Assembly: GCF_032852305.1 (NCBI RefSeq)
Contig: NZ_CP136594.1
Span: 62,001-126,000 of the forward strand
Length of the DNA stretch: 64,000 nucleotides
DNA from: Parasphingorhabdus sp. SCSIO 66989
GTDB taxonomy: Bacteria > Pseudomonadota > Alphaproteobacteria > Sphingomonadales > Sphingomonadaceae
Direction of reading: 5' to 3'
Under the pieces are notes generated by a model that was given only the letters and a program-made list of their open reading frames with translations, ran no database searches and was not told where the DNA came from. The position numbers and the translations under genes are program-made. Of this stretch, positions 37,880-46,017 are shown piece by piece; the first letter of the stretch is position 1; each line of letters starts with the position of its first letter.

Positions 37880-39310
37880 ATGGCCACCGCTCCGCTATAC
37901 GAAACGCACACATTCCATCCCACCTCTTTACGTGAATATGATATTCGCGGGATCATCGGTGAGACGCTGGGCGAGGATGATGCCTATGCGATCGGGCGTG
38001 GCTTCGGGACTCTGGTGCTGCGAGAGGCAGAGGATGGCAATCGCACCGTTGTAATCGGCTATGATGGCCGAACCAGCTCCCCTGCGCTTGCCGAAGCACT
38101 GGCGCGCGGGCTGAACGATAGCGGGCTTGATGTAATCAATATCGGCCTCGGTCCAACGCCAATGCTCTATTATGCCGAGGCGGTTATCGAAGAAGCCGCC
38201 GGTGGAATACAGATTACCGGCAGCCACAACCCGGCCAATTATAACGGCTTCAAAATGGTGTTTCAGGGCCGCCCCTTTTTCGGCGCGGATATTCAGCGCT
38301 TGGGCCAGATGGCCGCTGCTGGCGATTGGGAAGCAGGCATGGGTAGCGTGTTCACCCGCGATATCATGGACTCATATGTCGAGCGGCTGCTTCAGGGTTT
38401 TGACGCCAGCCGCACCGATTTTGCGCGGATTCGGATTGGCTGGGATGCGGGCAATGGCGCCGCCGGACCAATTGTCGAGCGTTTGGTAAAACAACTTCCT
38501 GGCGAACATCATTGCCTTTTTACTGACGTGGATGGTGCGTTTCCGAACCATCACCCTGATCCGACCGAGGAAGCCAATCTTGAAGACCTTAAGGCACTGG
38601 TGGCCGAGAAGCAGCTCGATTTCGGCGTGGCTTTTGATGGCGATGGCGACCGTATCGGCGCGATTGACGGCGAAGGCCGGGTGATCTGGGGCGATCAGCT
38701 GCTCGCCATCTTCGCTGAACCGGTGCTGAAAGATGTGCCCGGCGCGACCATCATCGCCGACGTCAAAGCCAGTCAGGCGCTTTATGACCGGGTGGCAGAG
38801 CTCGGCGGTGAGCCGCTGATGTGGAAGACCGGGCACAGCCTGATCAAATCGAAGATGAAGGAAACCGGATCACCATTAGCGGGCGAGATGAGCGGCCATG
38901 TCTTCTTCGCGCATGACTATTATGGCTTTGACGATGCGCTCTACGCCGCGATCCGCCTGATCCGCGCCGCCAGCGATCTCGGCAAAAGCGTCACCACCTT
39001 GCGCGGCGAAATGCCCGAGATGATCAACACCCCCGAAATGCGCTTTCAGGTCGATGAGAGCCGCAAATTCGCGGTGATTGACGAAGTACTGCAGCGACTC
39101 AAGGCCGATGGCGCGAACGTCAACGCCACCGACGGCGCGCGGGTCAACACCGATGACGGCTGGTGGCTGCTGCGCGCGTCCAATACGCAGGATGTGCTGG
39201 TAGCTCGCGCAGAGGCCGGGTCAGAAGCGGGACTTGAACGGCTGATGGCGCAGATCGACGAACAGCTGGCGTTGTCCGGATTGGAGCGCGGCGAGAGCGT
39301 GGGGCATTAG
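37880..39310 (+). CDS. phosphoglucomutase/phosphomannomutase
   Basis: Cytosolic alpha-D-phosphohexomutase of 476 residues linking hexose-6-phosphates and hexose-1-phosphates for polysaccharide and LPS sugars. The active-site phosphoserine is in [16 protein letters not shown], the metal loop in [11 protein letters not shown], the sugar loop in GEMSGHVFF, and the phosphate loop in [12 protein letters not shown]. It is closest in pattern to the PgmG/AlgC/ManB group of sphingomonads that accepts both glucose and mannose phosphates. Its stop overlaps the end of the tiny opposing antitoxin-like gene. Confidence 0.92.
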   Translation: MATAPLYETHTFHPTSLREYDIRGIIGETLGEDDAYAIGRGFGTLVLREAEDGNRTVVIGYDGRTSSPALAEALARGLNDSGLDVINIGLGPTPMLYYAEAVIEEAAGGIQITGSHNPANYNGFKMVFQGRPFFGADIQRLGQMAAAGDWEAGMGSVFTRDIMDSYVERLLQGFDASRTDFARIRIGWDAGNGAAGPIVERLVKQLPGEHHCLFTDVDGAFPNHHPDPTEEANLEDLKALVAEKQLDFGVAFDGDGDRIGAIDGEGRVIWGDQLLAIFAEPVLKDVPGATIIADVKASQALYDRVAELGGEPLMWKTGHSLIKSKMKETGSPLAGEMSGHVFFAHDYYGFDDALYAAIRLIRAASDLGKSVTTLRGEMPEMINTPEMRFQVDESRKFAVIDEVLQRLKADGANVNATDGARVNTDDGWWLLRASNTQDVLVARAEAGSEAGLERLMAQIDEQLALSGLERGESVGH

Positions 39311-39462
39311 GGTCTTGTTGAGGTAGTGCAAAGACTTTCAGTCCATTGCTTCATCTCCTCATACGAAACAAATTCGCCGCTTAGCTCATAAGCCTCATAG
39401 CGAGCGCGCATGAGCGCTTTCTCGGCCTCAACCGGCTCCTTTCTATCGGAATACTCCGCCAT
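39307..39462 (-). CDS. orphan antitoxin-like small protein (51 aa)
   Basis: A short open frame from ATG 39462 to TAA 39307 encodes 51 residues, including [18 protein letters not shown] and [14 protein letters not shown]. This ends like the C-terminal half of type II antitoxins paired with ParE/RelE toxins (a Val-Ser/Pro-His-x-x-Val-x-x-Trp-Leu-x-Ser-Leu/Trp pattern). No toxin gene follows: the downstream DNA is the end of the phosphohexomutase gene on the other strand. It lies 42 bases after xthA on the same strand and overlaps the opposing stop codon. It is either a relic or a short regulator. Confidence 0.45.
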   Translation of the reverse strand: MAEYSDRKEPVEAEKALMRARYEAYELSGEFVSYEEMKQWTESLCTTSTRP

Positions 39463-39504
39463 GGCCCCCTTTCATGCGATAGTGGATGAAACCATCATAC
39501 AGGC

Positions 39505-40299
39505 CTAACCCCGCAATTCCACCCAGGTCGGCGCATGGTCGCTGGCTTTTTCCCGGCCGCGATGGTCTTTGTCGACGCCGACCGCCTTGAGCCGGTCCGC
39601 CGCCTGGGGCGAGAGCAGCAGATGGTCGATGCGGAAGCCATGGTCGCGCTGCCAGGCACCGCGTTGATAGTCCCAATAGGTCCAGATCTGGCCATCGGGG
39701 TGCCAATTGCCGATCGGATCGGTCCAGCCGTCGTTTAGCAAGCGCTGATAGGCGCCGCGGCTTTCTGGTTGCATCAGCGCATCCGATGCCATGGCAGGGG
39801 GTGACCAGACATCATTGTCACGCGGAATGACATTGTAATCGCCCGCGAGTATCGCCGGGACTTCTTCGGCCCAAATCTGGCGCGCACGGGCACGCAGCCG
39901 TTCCATCCAGCGTAGCTTGTAATCAAATTTAGGCCCCGGCTGCGGATTGCCATTAGGAAGGTAAATGCACGCCACCCGCAAGGATTGCTCTGCATCACCG
40001 ATAGTGACATCCGCTTCCAGATAACGCGATTGTTCATCCTCCGGCTCGCCATCCAGCCCGCGTTTGGTTTCCACCGGCTGCGCACCGCGTGCCAATATCG
40101 CGACACCGTTAAACGATTTCTGCCCATGCCAGATCGCGCCATAGCCAGCTTTCTCAAACGCATCGGCGGGGAAGCCCTCATCCTGGCTTTTGATCTCCTG
40201 CAGACAAGCAATGTCGGGCCGGGTTTCCTCCAGCCATTCGAGCAGCCGCGGCAGGCGCGCCTTGATACCGTTAATATTGAAGCTGGCGATTTTGGTCAT
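39505..40299 (-). CDS. xthA: exodeoxyribonuclease III
   Basis: 264-residue AP endonuclease/3'-exonuclease of base excision repair. Endonuclease/exonuclease/phosphatase-fold motifs are all present: IASFNINGIKARLP at the start, CLQEIKSQD (metal Glu), IYLPNGNPQPG, ILAGDYNVIPRDNDVW and the terminal SDHAPTWVEL with the Asp-His pair. Length is normal. It is separated from erpA by 136 bases that hold a dispersed repeat. Confidence 0.94.
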   Translation of the reverse strand: MTKIASFNINGIKARLPRLLEWLEETRPDIACLQEIKSQDEGFPADAFEKAGYGAIWHGQKSFNGVAILARGAQPVETKRGLDGEPEDEQSRYLEADVTIGDAEQSLRVACIYLPNGNPQPGPKFDYKLRWMERLRARARQIWAEEVPAILAGDYNVIPRDNDVWSPPAMASDALMQPESRGAYQRLLNDGWTDPIGNWHPDGQIWTYWDYQRGAWQRDHGFRIDHLLLSPQAADRLKAVGVDKDHRGREKASDHAPTWVELRG

Positions 40300-40354
40300 G
40301 GGTGAGGTGTAGCGGGTTGATAGGCTCGGGAAAACCGAAAAGCGTTGGGGCCCT

Positions 40355-40427
40355 CCCCGCTGCGACTAAGCGCCTTCGCTTCGCTCAGTCGCCAAGTCTC
40401 ACTGCCCCTCCCTAAATGGGAGGGGAG
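40355..40427. repeat. dispersed GC-rich repeat, copy 1
   Basis: CCCCGCTGCGACTA, a variable stretch rich in CTTCGCTTCGCTC, then AAGTCTCACTGCCCCTCCC and an inverted GGGAGGGGAG. The same ordered pieces recur at 51971-52037. It lies between xthA and erpA; no gene is seen in 40300-40435. Confidence 0.7.
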
Positions 40428-40435
40428 AATTGCTG

Positions 40436-40777
40436 TTAAACCGAAAAGCTGGTGCCGCAGCCACAGCCTGAGGCGGCATTGGGGTTCGTCACCTGAAAGG
40501 ATGCGCCACCCAGCGATTCAACAAAGTCGACCGCAGAACCGCGAAGCAGATCCAAGCTGATAGAATCCACCACCAGCTTGACGCCATCACGCTCGGTTAC
40601 ATGGTCATCGCTTTCTATGCTCTCGGCCAAGCCAAAGCGATATTGAAAACCGGAACAGCCACCACCTTCTACCGACAGGCGCAGGGCAGCGTCCTTGCCC
40701 AATTTGGTGGCAATCGCTGCTACGCGCTTTGCCGCCGCGGGCAGCAGATCAACTTCAATTGTGGCTGTTTCAGTCAT
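40436..40777 (-). CDS. erpA: iron-sulfur cluster insertion protein ErpA (HesB/IscA family)
   Basis: 113-residue A-type Fe-S carrier. The three ligand cysteines are visible: one in SVEGGGCSGFQYRF and two in the C-terminal SGCGCGTSF. LVVDSISLDLLRGSAVDFV is also typical. These proteins deliver [4Fe-4S] or [2Fe-2S] clusters to target enzymes. I use the ATG at 40777 (MTETATIEVDL), the natural family start. ErpA versus another HesB-type member rests on overall pattern. Confidence 0.88.
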   Translation of the reverse strand: MTETATIEVDLLPAAAKRVAAIATKLGKDAALRLSVEGGGCSGFQYRFGLAESIESDDHVTERDGVKLVVDSISLDLLRGSAVDFVESLGGASFQVTNPNAASGCGCGTSFSV

Positions 40778-40847
40778 GCTTGTAATATAATATCTTACCG
40801 CTCTCCGCTCAAGAGCGGTTTGCATTTAGCATGATACAGAAAAGCTA

Positions 40848-41246
40848 TCAGGCCGATTTAAGCGTGGCAAAGCCCTCAAAAATCTCGCGCGTTGCCTGTC
40901 GTGCGCCCTGCAATATATCCAGCATAAGCCCGCGACTGGCGCGTCCTTCAGCATCGGGAGTCAGCCGCCCGGCCATGGTCCAGTCCGGAAATTCACGCAG
41001 ACCGACCGCCTCATCGCGGATTTTGACGATGCCATCATGCCGGCTATCGGCAATGATACGTTCCAGACAGGTCTCAATCGCCTCTTCCGGGCCTTCAATA
41101 AGCTGCAGGAAATTGACGCCGTTATAGGCGAGGCAACCGGTGATATCATGCTTACTGTTATACGCACGGCATTGCTGGATCAGCGCATCCAGCGCCGGTT
41201 TATCGAATATGCTCGTTGCAGAACTGATATAGATTACTGAACGCAT
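40848..41246 (-). CDS. single-domain BLUF blue-light photoreceptor
   Basis: 132-residue flavin-binding BLUF protein. Key residues are present: Tyr6 (IYIS), Asn30 (RAYNSKHDITG), Gln48 (NFLQLIEG), Trp89 and Met91 (FPDWTMAG). Blue light rearranges the Tyr-Gln-flavin hydrogen bonds and alters contacts with a partner. No output domain is fused, so it must act through another protein, as PixD, BlrB and similar short BLUFs do. ATG 41246 has GAGG six bases upstream; an in-frame GTG at 41258 is less likely. No obvious partner gene is adjacent. Confidence 0.92.
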   Translation of the reverse strand: MRSVIYISSATSIFDKPALDALIQQCRAYNSKHDITGCLAYNGVNFLQLIEGPEEAIETCLERIIADSRHDGIVKIRDEAVGLREFPDWTMAGRLTPDAEGRASRGLMLDILQGARQATREIFEGFATLKSA

Positions 41247-41353
41247 AGCGTACCTCACCCCGCCAGAATTCTATAATAAGCGAATTTTTACACTATGTTC
41301 AAGCGGTTAGTTTCGCTTCTGAAATGCCAGGCTTGGCGCAATACAAACTATGC

Positions 41354-41992
41354 TCAGCTTTGCGCGGCCTGCGCCTTGGCGATCAGTTCACCATCAATCG
41401 CCTTGGCCGCCTTATAGGCTTCACGCGGGCGCATACGCTCGGCATAGGCAATGAAGCTATCCCGCTTCTCCATCGTGCCGAAGCTCATGCCCCAATCGAC
41501 CTGGCTGCCGAGATAGACATCGGCCATGGTAAAGCGTGCGCCACAGACATAGTCCCGGCTGGAGAGGAAGCCGTCAAGAACATCCATGACCATCTCGAAA
41601 TTGCCATAGCCCGCCATCCGGGTTTGTTCATCTGAAGGGGCAAAGCCCATGGACTTGTTGGTGATCGCGGTTTCCAATGGGCCCGATGCGTAAAAGAGCC
41701 AACGATAATAGTCCGCACGCTCGCTATCATCCTGCGGTGCGAGGCCAGAATCGGGGAAACGCTCGGCCAGATAGGCGCAGATGGCCGCGCATTCGGTAAT
41801 CACCTTACCATCATCGGCTATAGCGGGCAGCTTGCCCATTGGGTTGATGGCGAGATAGGCCTCGCTTTTGATGCTATTTTCGTCCGAGGGGTCATAGCTC
41901 ATCAGATGCTGCTGATATTCCGCGCCAGCTTCATGCAGCGCCCAACGGGCAATCTGCCCGCGTGACATCGGATTGGTATAAAAGTCGAGCAT
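41354..41992 (-). CDS. glutathione S-transferase family protein
   Basis: 212 residues: thioredoxin-like N-domain (MLDFYTNPMSRGQIARWALHE, then NPMGKLPAIADDGKVITECAAICAYLAERFP, which holds the cis-Pro and the Glu/Ser-like glutathione contacts) and a helical C-domain (FTMADVYLGSQVDWGM). It is a cytosolic detoxification or reductive enzyme of undefined substrate; the beta-type bacterial class is most likely. It is codirectional with clpA upstream and the BLUF gene downstream but separated from both by about 80-110 bases. Confidence 0.9.
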   Translation of the reverse strand: MLDFYTNPMSRGQIARWALHEAGAEYQQHLMSYDPSDENSIKSEAYLAINPMGKLPAIADDGKVITECAAICAYLAERFPDSGLAPQDDSERADYYRWLFYASGPLETAITNKSMGFAPSDEQTRMAGYGNFEMVMDVLDGFLSSRDYVCGARFTMADVYLGSQVDWGMSFGTMEKRDSFIAYAERMRPREAYKAAKAIDGELIAKAQAAQS

Positions 41993-42074
41993 CGGGTGAT
42001 CCCTTCAATGGCAATAGAGATGGTACGACAGCCTGTTTACTGGTCGCCCATCCCTATACCCATTGCGGTGAGGA

Positions 42075-44405
42075 TCAATCCTCTTTCTTTTTCGCCGGAG
42101 ACTTTTTCTGCGGCTTTTTGCGCGAGGCTTTGGGCGGTGCCGGCATAATCTCAAAGGCCAGCTTGCCGTCCTTCATATGCACCGACACCTCGCCGCCTTG
42201 CGCCAGCTTGCCGAACAGCAATTCCTCGGCCAGCGGCTCCTTAATCTTCTCCTGAATGAGACGACCCATGGGACGGGCACCGAAGAGCTTGTCATAGCCC
42301 TTCTCCGCCATGTAATCGCGCGCATCCTGATCAAGGCGGATATGCACATTCTGGTCGGCCAGTTGCAGCTCCAGTTGCAGGATGAACTTGTCGACCACGC
42401 GGCTGACGACTTCGGGTGAAAGATAGGTGAATGGCACCACCGCATCGAGACGGTTGCGGAATTCCGGGGTGAACATCTTCTTCACCGCATCTTCCTGCGC
42501 GTCTTCGCGGCTGACATTGCCGAAACCGATGCTTTCGCGCGCCATGTCACTGGCCCCGGCATTGGTGGTCATGATCAGCACCACATTGCGGAAATCGACG
42601 GTCTTGCCGTGATGGTCGGTGAGCTTGCCATTATCCATCACCTGCAACAGCACATTGAACAGATCGGGATGCGCTTTCTCAATCTCGTCGAGCAGCAGCA
42701 CACAATGCGGCTGTTGATCAACGGCATCGGTCAGAAGGCCGCCCTGATCATAACCGACATAGCCCGGAGGCGCACCGATCAGGCGGGAGACGCTGTGGCG
42801 CTCCATATATTCGCTCATATCGAAGCGCTTCAGCGGAATGCCCATGATGCTCGCCAGCTGACGCGCCACCTCGGTCTTGCCGACACCGGTAGGGCCGGAG
42901 AACAAATAGTTGCCAATCGGCTTTTCCGGTTCGCGCAGACCTGCCCGCGACAGCTTGATCGCGCTGGCCAGTTTCTCAATCGCCAGATCCTGACCGAAGA
43001 CCACCTGCTTCAGGTCACGCTCAAGATGCTCCAACTGCTTGCGGTCGTCTTTGGAGACCGATTTGGGCGGGATGCGCGCCATGGTCGAGATAACCGCCTC
43101 AATCTCGCGTGCGGTGATGGTCTTGCGGCGACGGGATGGCGGCACCAGCATCTGCATCGCGCCAACCTCGTCAATCACATCAATCGCCTTATCGGGCAAT
43201 TTGCGATCATTGATATAGCGTGCCGACAGTTCGACCGCGGTTTTCAGCGCATCGGGGGTGTAGCGCACCTTGTGATGCTCCTCGAACGCGCTGCGCAGGC
43301 CTTTGAGGATTTTGACCGTATCCTCAATGCTCGGCTCATTGACATCAATCTTCTGGAACCGACGCAGCAAAGCGCGATCCTTTTCAAAGTGATTCCGGAA
43401 TTCCTTGTAAGTGGTCGAGCCGATACAACGGATCGTGCCACCCGACAGCGCAGGCTTGAGCAGGTTTGAGGCATCCATCGCACCGCCCGAAGTCGCGCCA
43501 GCACCAATCACCGTATGAATCTCGTCAATGAAGAGGATCGCATGCGGCATTTTTTCGAGCTCTGAAACCACCTGTTTCAGCCGCTCCTCAAAGTCGCCGC
43601 GATAGCGTGTACCCGCCAGCAATGCGCCCATATCGAGCGAATAGATCACCGCTTCGGACAGCACATCAGGAACATCGCCCTCGACAATCTTGCGCGCCAG
43701 ACCTTCAGCAATGGCGGTTTTGCCAACGCCGGGATCACCAACATAGAGCGGATTATTCTTTGAACGACGGCAGAGAATCTGCACCGTGCGGTCGACTTCC
43801 GGCCCGCGTCCGATCAGCGGATCGACCTTGCCGGCTTCTGCCTTGGCGTTGAGGTTGACGGTAAACTGGTCGAGTGCGCTTTCTTTCTTCTGCTTGCCCT
43901 CGGCCTTGCCGCCTTCTTCTTCCTGATCATCACTGCCTTCCGGCGTGCGCGAATCGACCGGCTGGCCGCCCTTGCCAATGCCGTGGCTGATATAGCTGAC
44001 GGCATCAAGGCGGCTCATATCCTGTTGCTGCAGGAAATACACAGCATAGGATTCACGTTCGGAGAACAGCGCGACCAACACATTGGCTCCGGTAACGACA
44101 TCCTTGCCCGAAGACTGGACATGCAGGATCGCGCGCTGGACAACCCGCTGGAACACCGATGTCGGCGCCGGATCAATCTTTTCCTCGATCCGCAACGAAT
44201 CCAGCTCATTATCAAGATAATGCACCAGCGTATCGCTAAGCTCGCCGAGATCGACGCCACAGGCCTGCATGACCTGCGAGGCTTCCGGGTCATCGATCAG
44301 CGCCAGCAGCAGATGCTCCAGCGTGGCATATTCATGCCGCCGCTCGGACGCATGGTGCAGTGCCTGGTGGATGGTTTTTTCAAGGGATTCCGCAAATGAC
44401 GGCAT
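42075..44405 (-). CDS. clpA: ATP-dependent Clp protease ATP-binding subunit ClpA
   Basis: 776-residue AAA+ unfoldase that feeds substrates to ClpP. Residues 1-145 are the Clp N domain (SLEKTIHQALHHASERRHEYATLEHLLLALI). AAA-1 has GDPGVGKTA near 223 and FIDEIHTVIGAGATSGG. AAA-2 has GPTGVGKTE near 502 and LLLDEIEKAHPDLFN. The ClpP-docking loop reads ESIGFGN, IGF in place of IGL. The tail is Lys-rich. clpS, often next to clpA, is not adjacent. A perfect hairpin lies 21 bases before the start. Confidence 0.96.
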   Translation of the reverse strand: MPSFAESLEKTIHQALHHASERRHEYATLEHLLLALIDDPEASQVMQACGVDLGELSDTLVHYLDNELDSLRIEEKIDPAPTSVFQRVVQRAILHVQSSGKDVVTGANVLVALFSERESYAVYFLQQQDMSRLDAVSYISHGIGKGGQPVDSRTPEGSDDQEEEGGKAEGKQKKESALDQFTVNLNAKAEAGKVDPLIGRGPEVDRTVQILCRRSKNNPLYVGDPGVGKTAIAEGLARKIVEGDVPDVLSEAVIYSLDMGALLAGTRYRGDFEERLKQVVSELEKMPHAILFIDEIHTVIGAGATSGGAMDASNLLKPALSGGTIRCIGSTTYKEFRNHFEKDRALLRRFQKIDVNEPSIEDTVKILKGLRSAFEEHHKVRYTPDALKTAVELSARYINDRKLPDKAIDVIDEVGAMQMLVPPSRRRKTITAREIEAVISTMARIPPKSVSKDDRKQLEHLERDLKQVVFGQDLAIEKLASAIKLSRAGLREPEKPIGNYLFSGPTGVGKTEVARQLASIMGIPLKRFDMSEYMERHSVSRLIGAPPGYVGYDQGGLLTDAVDQQPHCVLLLDEIEKAHPDLFNVLLQVMDNGKLTDHHGKTVDFRNVVLIMTTNAGASDMARESIGFGNVSREDAQEDAVKKMFTPEFRNRLDAVVPFTYLSPEVVSRVVDKFILQLELQLADQNVHIRLDQDARDYMAEKGYDKLFGARPMGRLIQEKIKEPLAEELLFGKLAQGGEVSVHMKDGKLAFEIMPAPPKASRKKPQKKSPAKKKED

Positions 44406-44425
44406 GCTTTGTTACCTTTTTACCC

Positions 44426-44448
44426 GATAATCTGAAAACCAGATTATC
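44426..44448 (-). promoter_or_regulatory. perfect 9-bp palindrome immediately upstream of clpA
   Basis: GATAATCTG and CAGATTATC are separated by five bases. The repeat begins 21 bases before the clpA start codon, just ahead of its AAAAAGG ribosome site. It could be a repressor operator or, if transcribed, a hairpin that influences translation. No T-run makes it a terminator. The rest of 44406-44565 shows nothing else. Confidence 0.45.
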
Positions 44449-44565
44449 ATATTCCAACCCGATATAGGAATGCACTCGGCCATTTTCATCGCCTGCTGTG
44501 CATAGTCCCATATTTTTTCACATCTACCGCTGCGCAATTGAACAGGCGCAAAGGCAGATGGATTA

Positions 44566-44763
44566 TCATTTCTTGAACAGCGCCTCGGCGCTGGCTCTGT
44601 GGTCCGAAGCCTTGGCTTTGTGCGCCTTACACCGGGCAATTTCGGCTTCCAACACCGCAATCCGGCTGTCCAGCTCTTCAAGCGATAGCGGATCAAGGTC
44701 CTCGCGAACCAGCGCTTCCAGGGGCTGATCTTTGCGTCGCGGAAGATTCTCGTCCAAGTCCAT
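44566..44763 (-). CDS. DUF1192 family small protein
   Basis: 65 residues from ATG 44763. The DUF1192 core is LSLEELDSRIAVLEAEIARCKAH, a short coiled-coil-like helix after an acidic leader MDLDENLPRRK. The family is confined mainly to alphaproteobacteria, and its function is unknown. It is divergent from the quinone oxidoreductase gene, a conserved arrangement in sphingomonads as far as I recall. Confidence 0.82.
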   Translation of the reverse strand: MDLDENLPRRKDQPLEALVREDLDPLSLEELDSRIAVLEAEIARCKAHKAKASDHRASAEALFKK

Positions 44764-44846
44764 ACGGTACAATGTTGACCTCATAGGACGGACTGTCAAT
44801 AAGCTGACTATCGAAATTCCATTTCCTTTGTTAAAGAGGGCAAAAT

Positions 44847-44854
44847 GGGGGGGG
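44847..44854 (+). promoter_or_regulatory. poly-G tract acting as ribosome-binding site
   Basis: Eight consecutive G residues end six bases before the ATG at 44861 and are the only Shine-Dalgarno-like sequence there. A homopolymer of this length is prone to slippage, which would change the spacing to the start codon. Confidence 0.5.
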
Positions 44855-44860
44855 TTAAAC

Positions 44861-45865
44861 ATGGCAGTACTGCCAGAGATGATGCGTGCAATTGATATGG
44901 ACGCACCGGGCGATGCATCGGTGCTGACTGTGCGTGAGAAACCGGTGCCACAGCCGGGGGCTGGGGAAGTGCTGATCCGGGTCTCAGCCGCCGGGGTCAA
45001 TCGTCCGGATATTGTTCAACGCATGGGGCTGTATCCTCCGCCACCTGGAGCGCCTTCAACCCCCGGCCTGGAGGTTGCAGGGGAGATTGTTGCTATTGGC
45101 GAAGGTGTCAATGATGCCCTGCTGGGGCAGAATATGTGCGCTTTGGTCGGCGGTGGTGGTTATGCTGACTATTGTATCGCGAAGCATGATCATTGCCTGC
45201 CGATACCCGCATCGCTGACCATGGAAGAGGCGGCTGCCCTCCCCGAAACGCTGTTTACCGTATGGCATAATGTGTTTGAGCGTGCCTATGCCCGCGATGG
45301 CGAGACGATGTTGGTCCATGGCGGTACGAGCGGCATCGGCACCATGGCCATCATGCTCGGCAAGATGTTCGAGATGACTGTCTATGTCACCTGTGGCAGC
45401 GATGAAAAGTGCGCCAAGGCCGAGGAGCTGGGCGCTGCCGCTGCGATCAATTACAAGACAACGGATTTTGTGGCCGAGATTGACCGGCTGACCGATGGCA
45501 AAGGCGTACATATCGTGCTCGACATGGTCGCTGGGGATTATGTGCCGCGCAATATGGCCTGCCTCGCCGAAGGTGGCCGCCATGTAACCATCGCGGTCCA
45601 AGGAGGACTCAAAGCCAATATTTCCATGGTCGATATCATGCGCAAGCGACTGACCCTGACCGGCTCAACCCTGCGGCCGCGCACTGATGCATTCAAGGGA
45701 CTGCTGGCGGACGAGATTGCGCGCAATGTCATGCCATTGGTCGCAGAACGCGCCGTGGTACCGATTATCGACAGCCGCTTCCCGCTTGAAGATGCGGGCA
45801 AAGCGCAGACCTATATGGAAAGCGGCGCGCATTTCGGCAAAATCGTCCTGCTGACGGGACAATAA
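44861..45865 (+). CDS. NAD(P)H-quinone oxidoreductase (PIG3/zeta-crystallin-like MDR)
   Basis: 334-residue zinc-free medium-chain reductase. The N-domain shows GEVLIRVSAAGVNRPDIVQRMGLYPPPPGAP, which is characteristic of the PIG3/TP53I3 quinone reductase group. The NADPH motif is VHGGTSGIGTMAIML, with LGAAAAINYKT after it. It lacks catalytic zinc Cys/His ligands. The likely role is one- or two-electron reduction of quinones. The start is ATG 44861, right after the poly-G tract; the frame continues upstream only through the divergent promoter. Confidence 0.9.
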   Translation: MAVLPEMMRAIDMDAPGDASVLTVREKPVPQPGAGEVLIRVSAAGVNRPDIVQRMGLYPPPPGAPSTPGLEVAGEIVAIGEGVNDALLGQNMCALVGGGGYADYCIAKHDHCLPIPASLTMEEAAALPETLFTVWHNVFERAYARDGETMLVHGGTSGIGTMAIMLGKMFEMTVYVTCGSDEKCAKAEELGAAAAINYKTTDFVAEIDRLTDGKGVHIVLDMVAGDYVPRNMACLAEGGRHVTIAVQGGLKANISMVDIMRKRLTLTGSTLRPRTDAFKGLLADEIARNVMPLVAERAVVPIIDSRFPLEDAGKAQTYMESGAHFGKIVLLTGQ

Positions 45866-45891
45866 AGGTATTTCATCGCTCCGTCGCACCA

Positions 45892-45941
45892 CTGTCACGA
45901 AACCGGCATCAATTTTCGGCCTGATGTCATAAAAGTTTCAC
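45892..45941 (+). promoter_or_regulatory. two Pho-box-like sequences upstream of the plcP-agt pair
   Basis: The PhoB site is two 7-base CTGTCAT repeats separated by four bases. CTGTCAC-GAAA-CCGGCAT (45892-45909) and ATGTCAT-AAAA-GTTTCAC (45924-45941) follow this spacing with about 10-11 of 14 matches each. A further half-site, TTGTCAC, is at 45958. They lie 77-126 bases before the plcP start. Matches were made by eye; a matrix scan would be needed. Confidence 0.5.
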
Positions 45942-46017
45942 TGAACCATGATTCCGTTTGTCACAGTTTCGGGGCTATGCCGCCCTGAAGCGCAACAGGT
46001 TCAGAGGAGAGCCTTCC

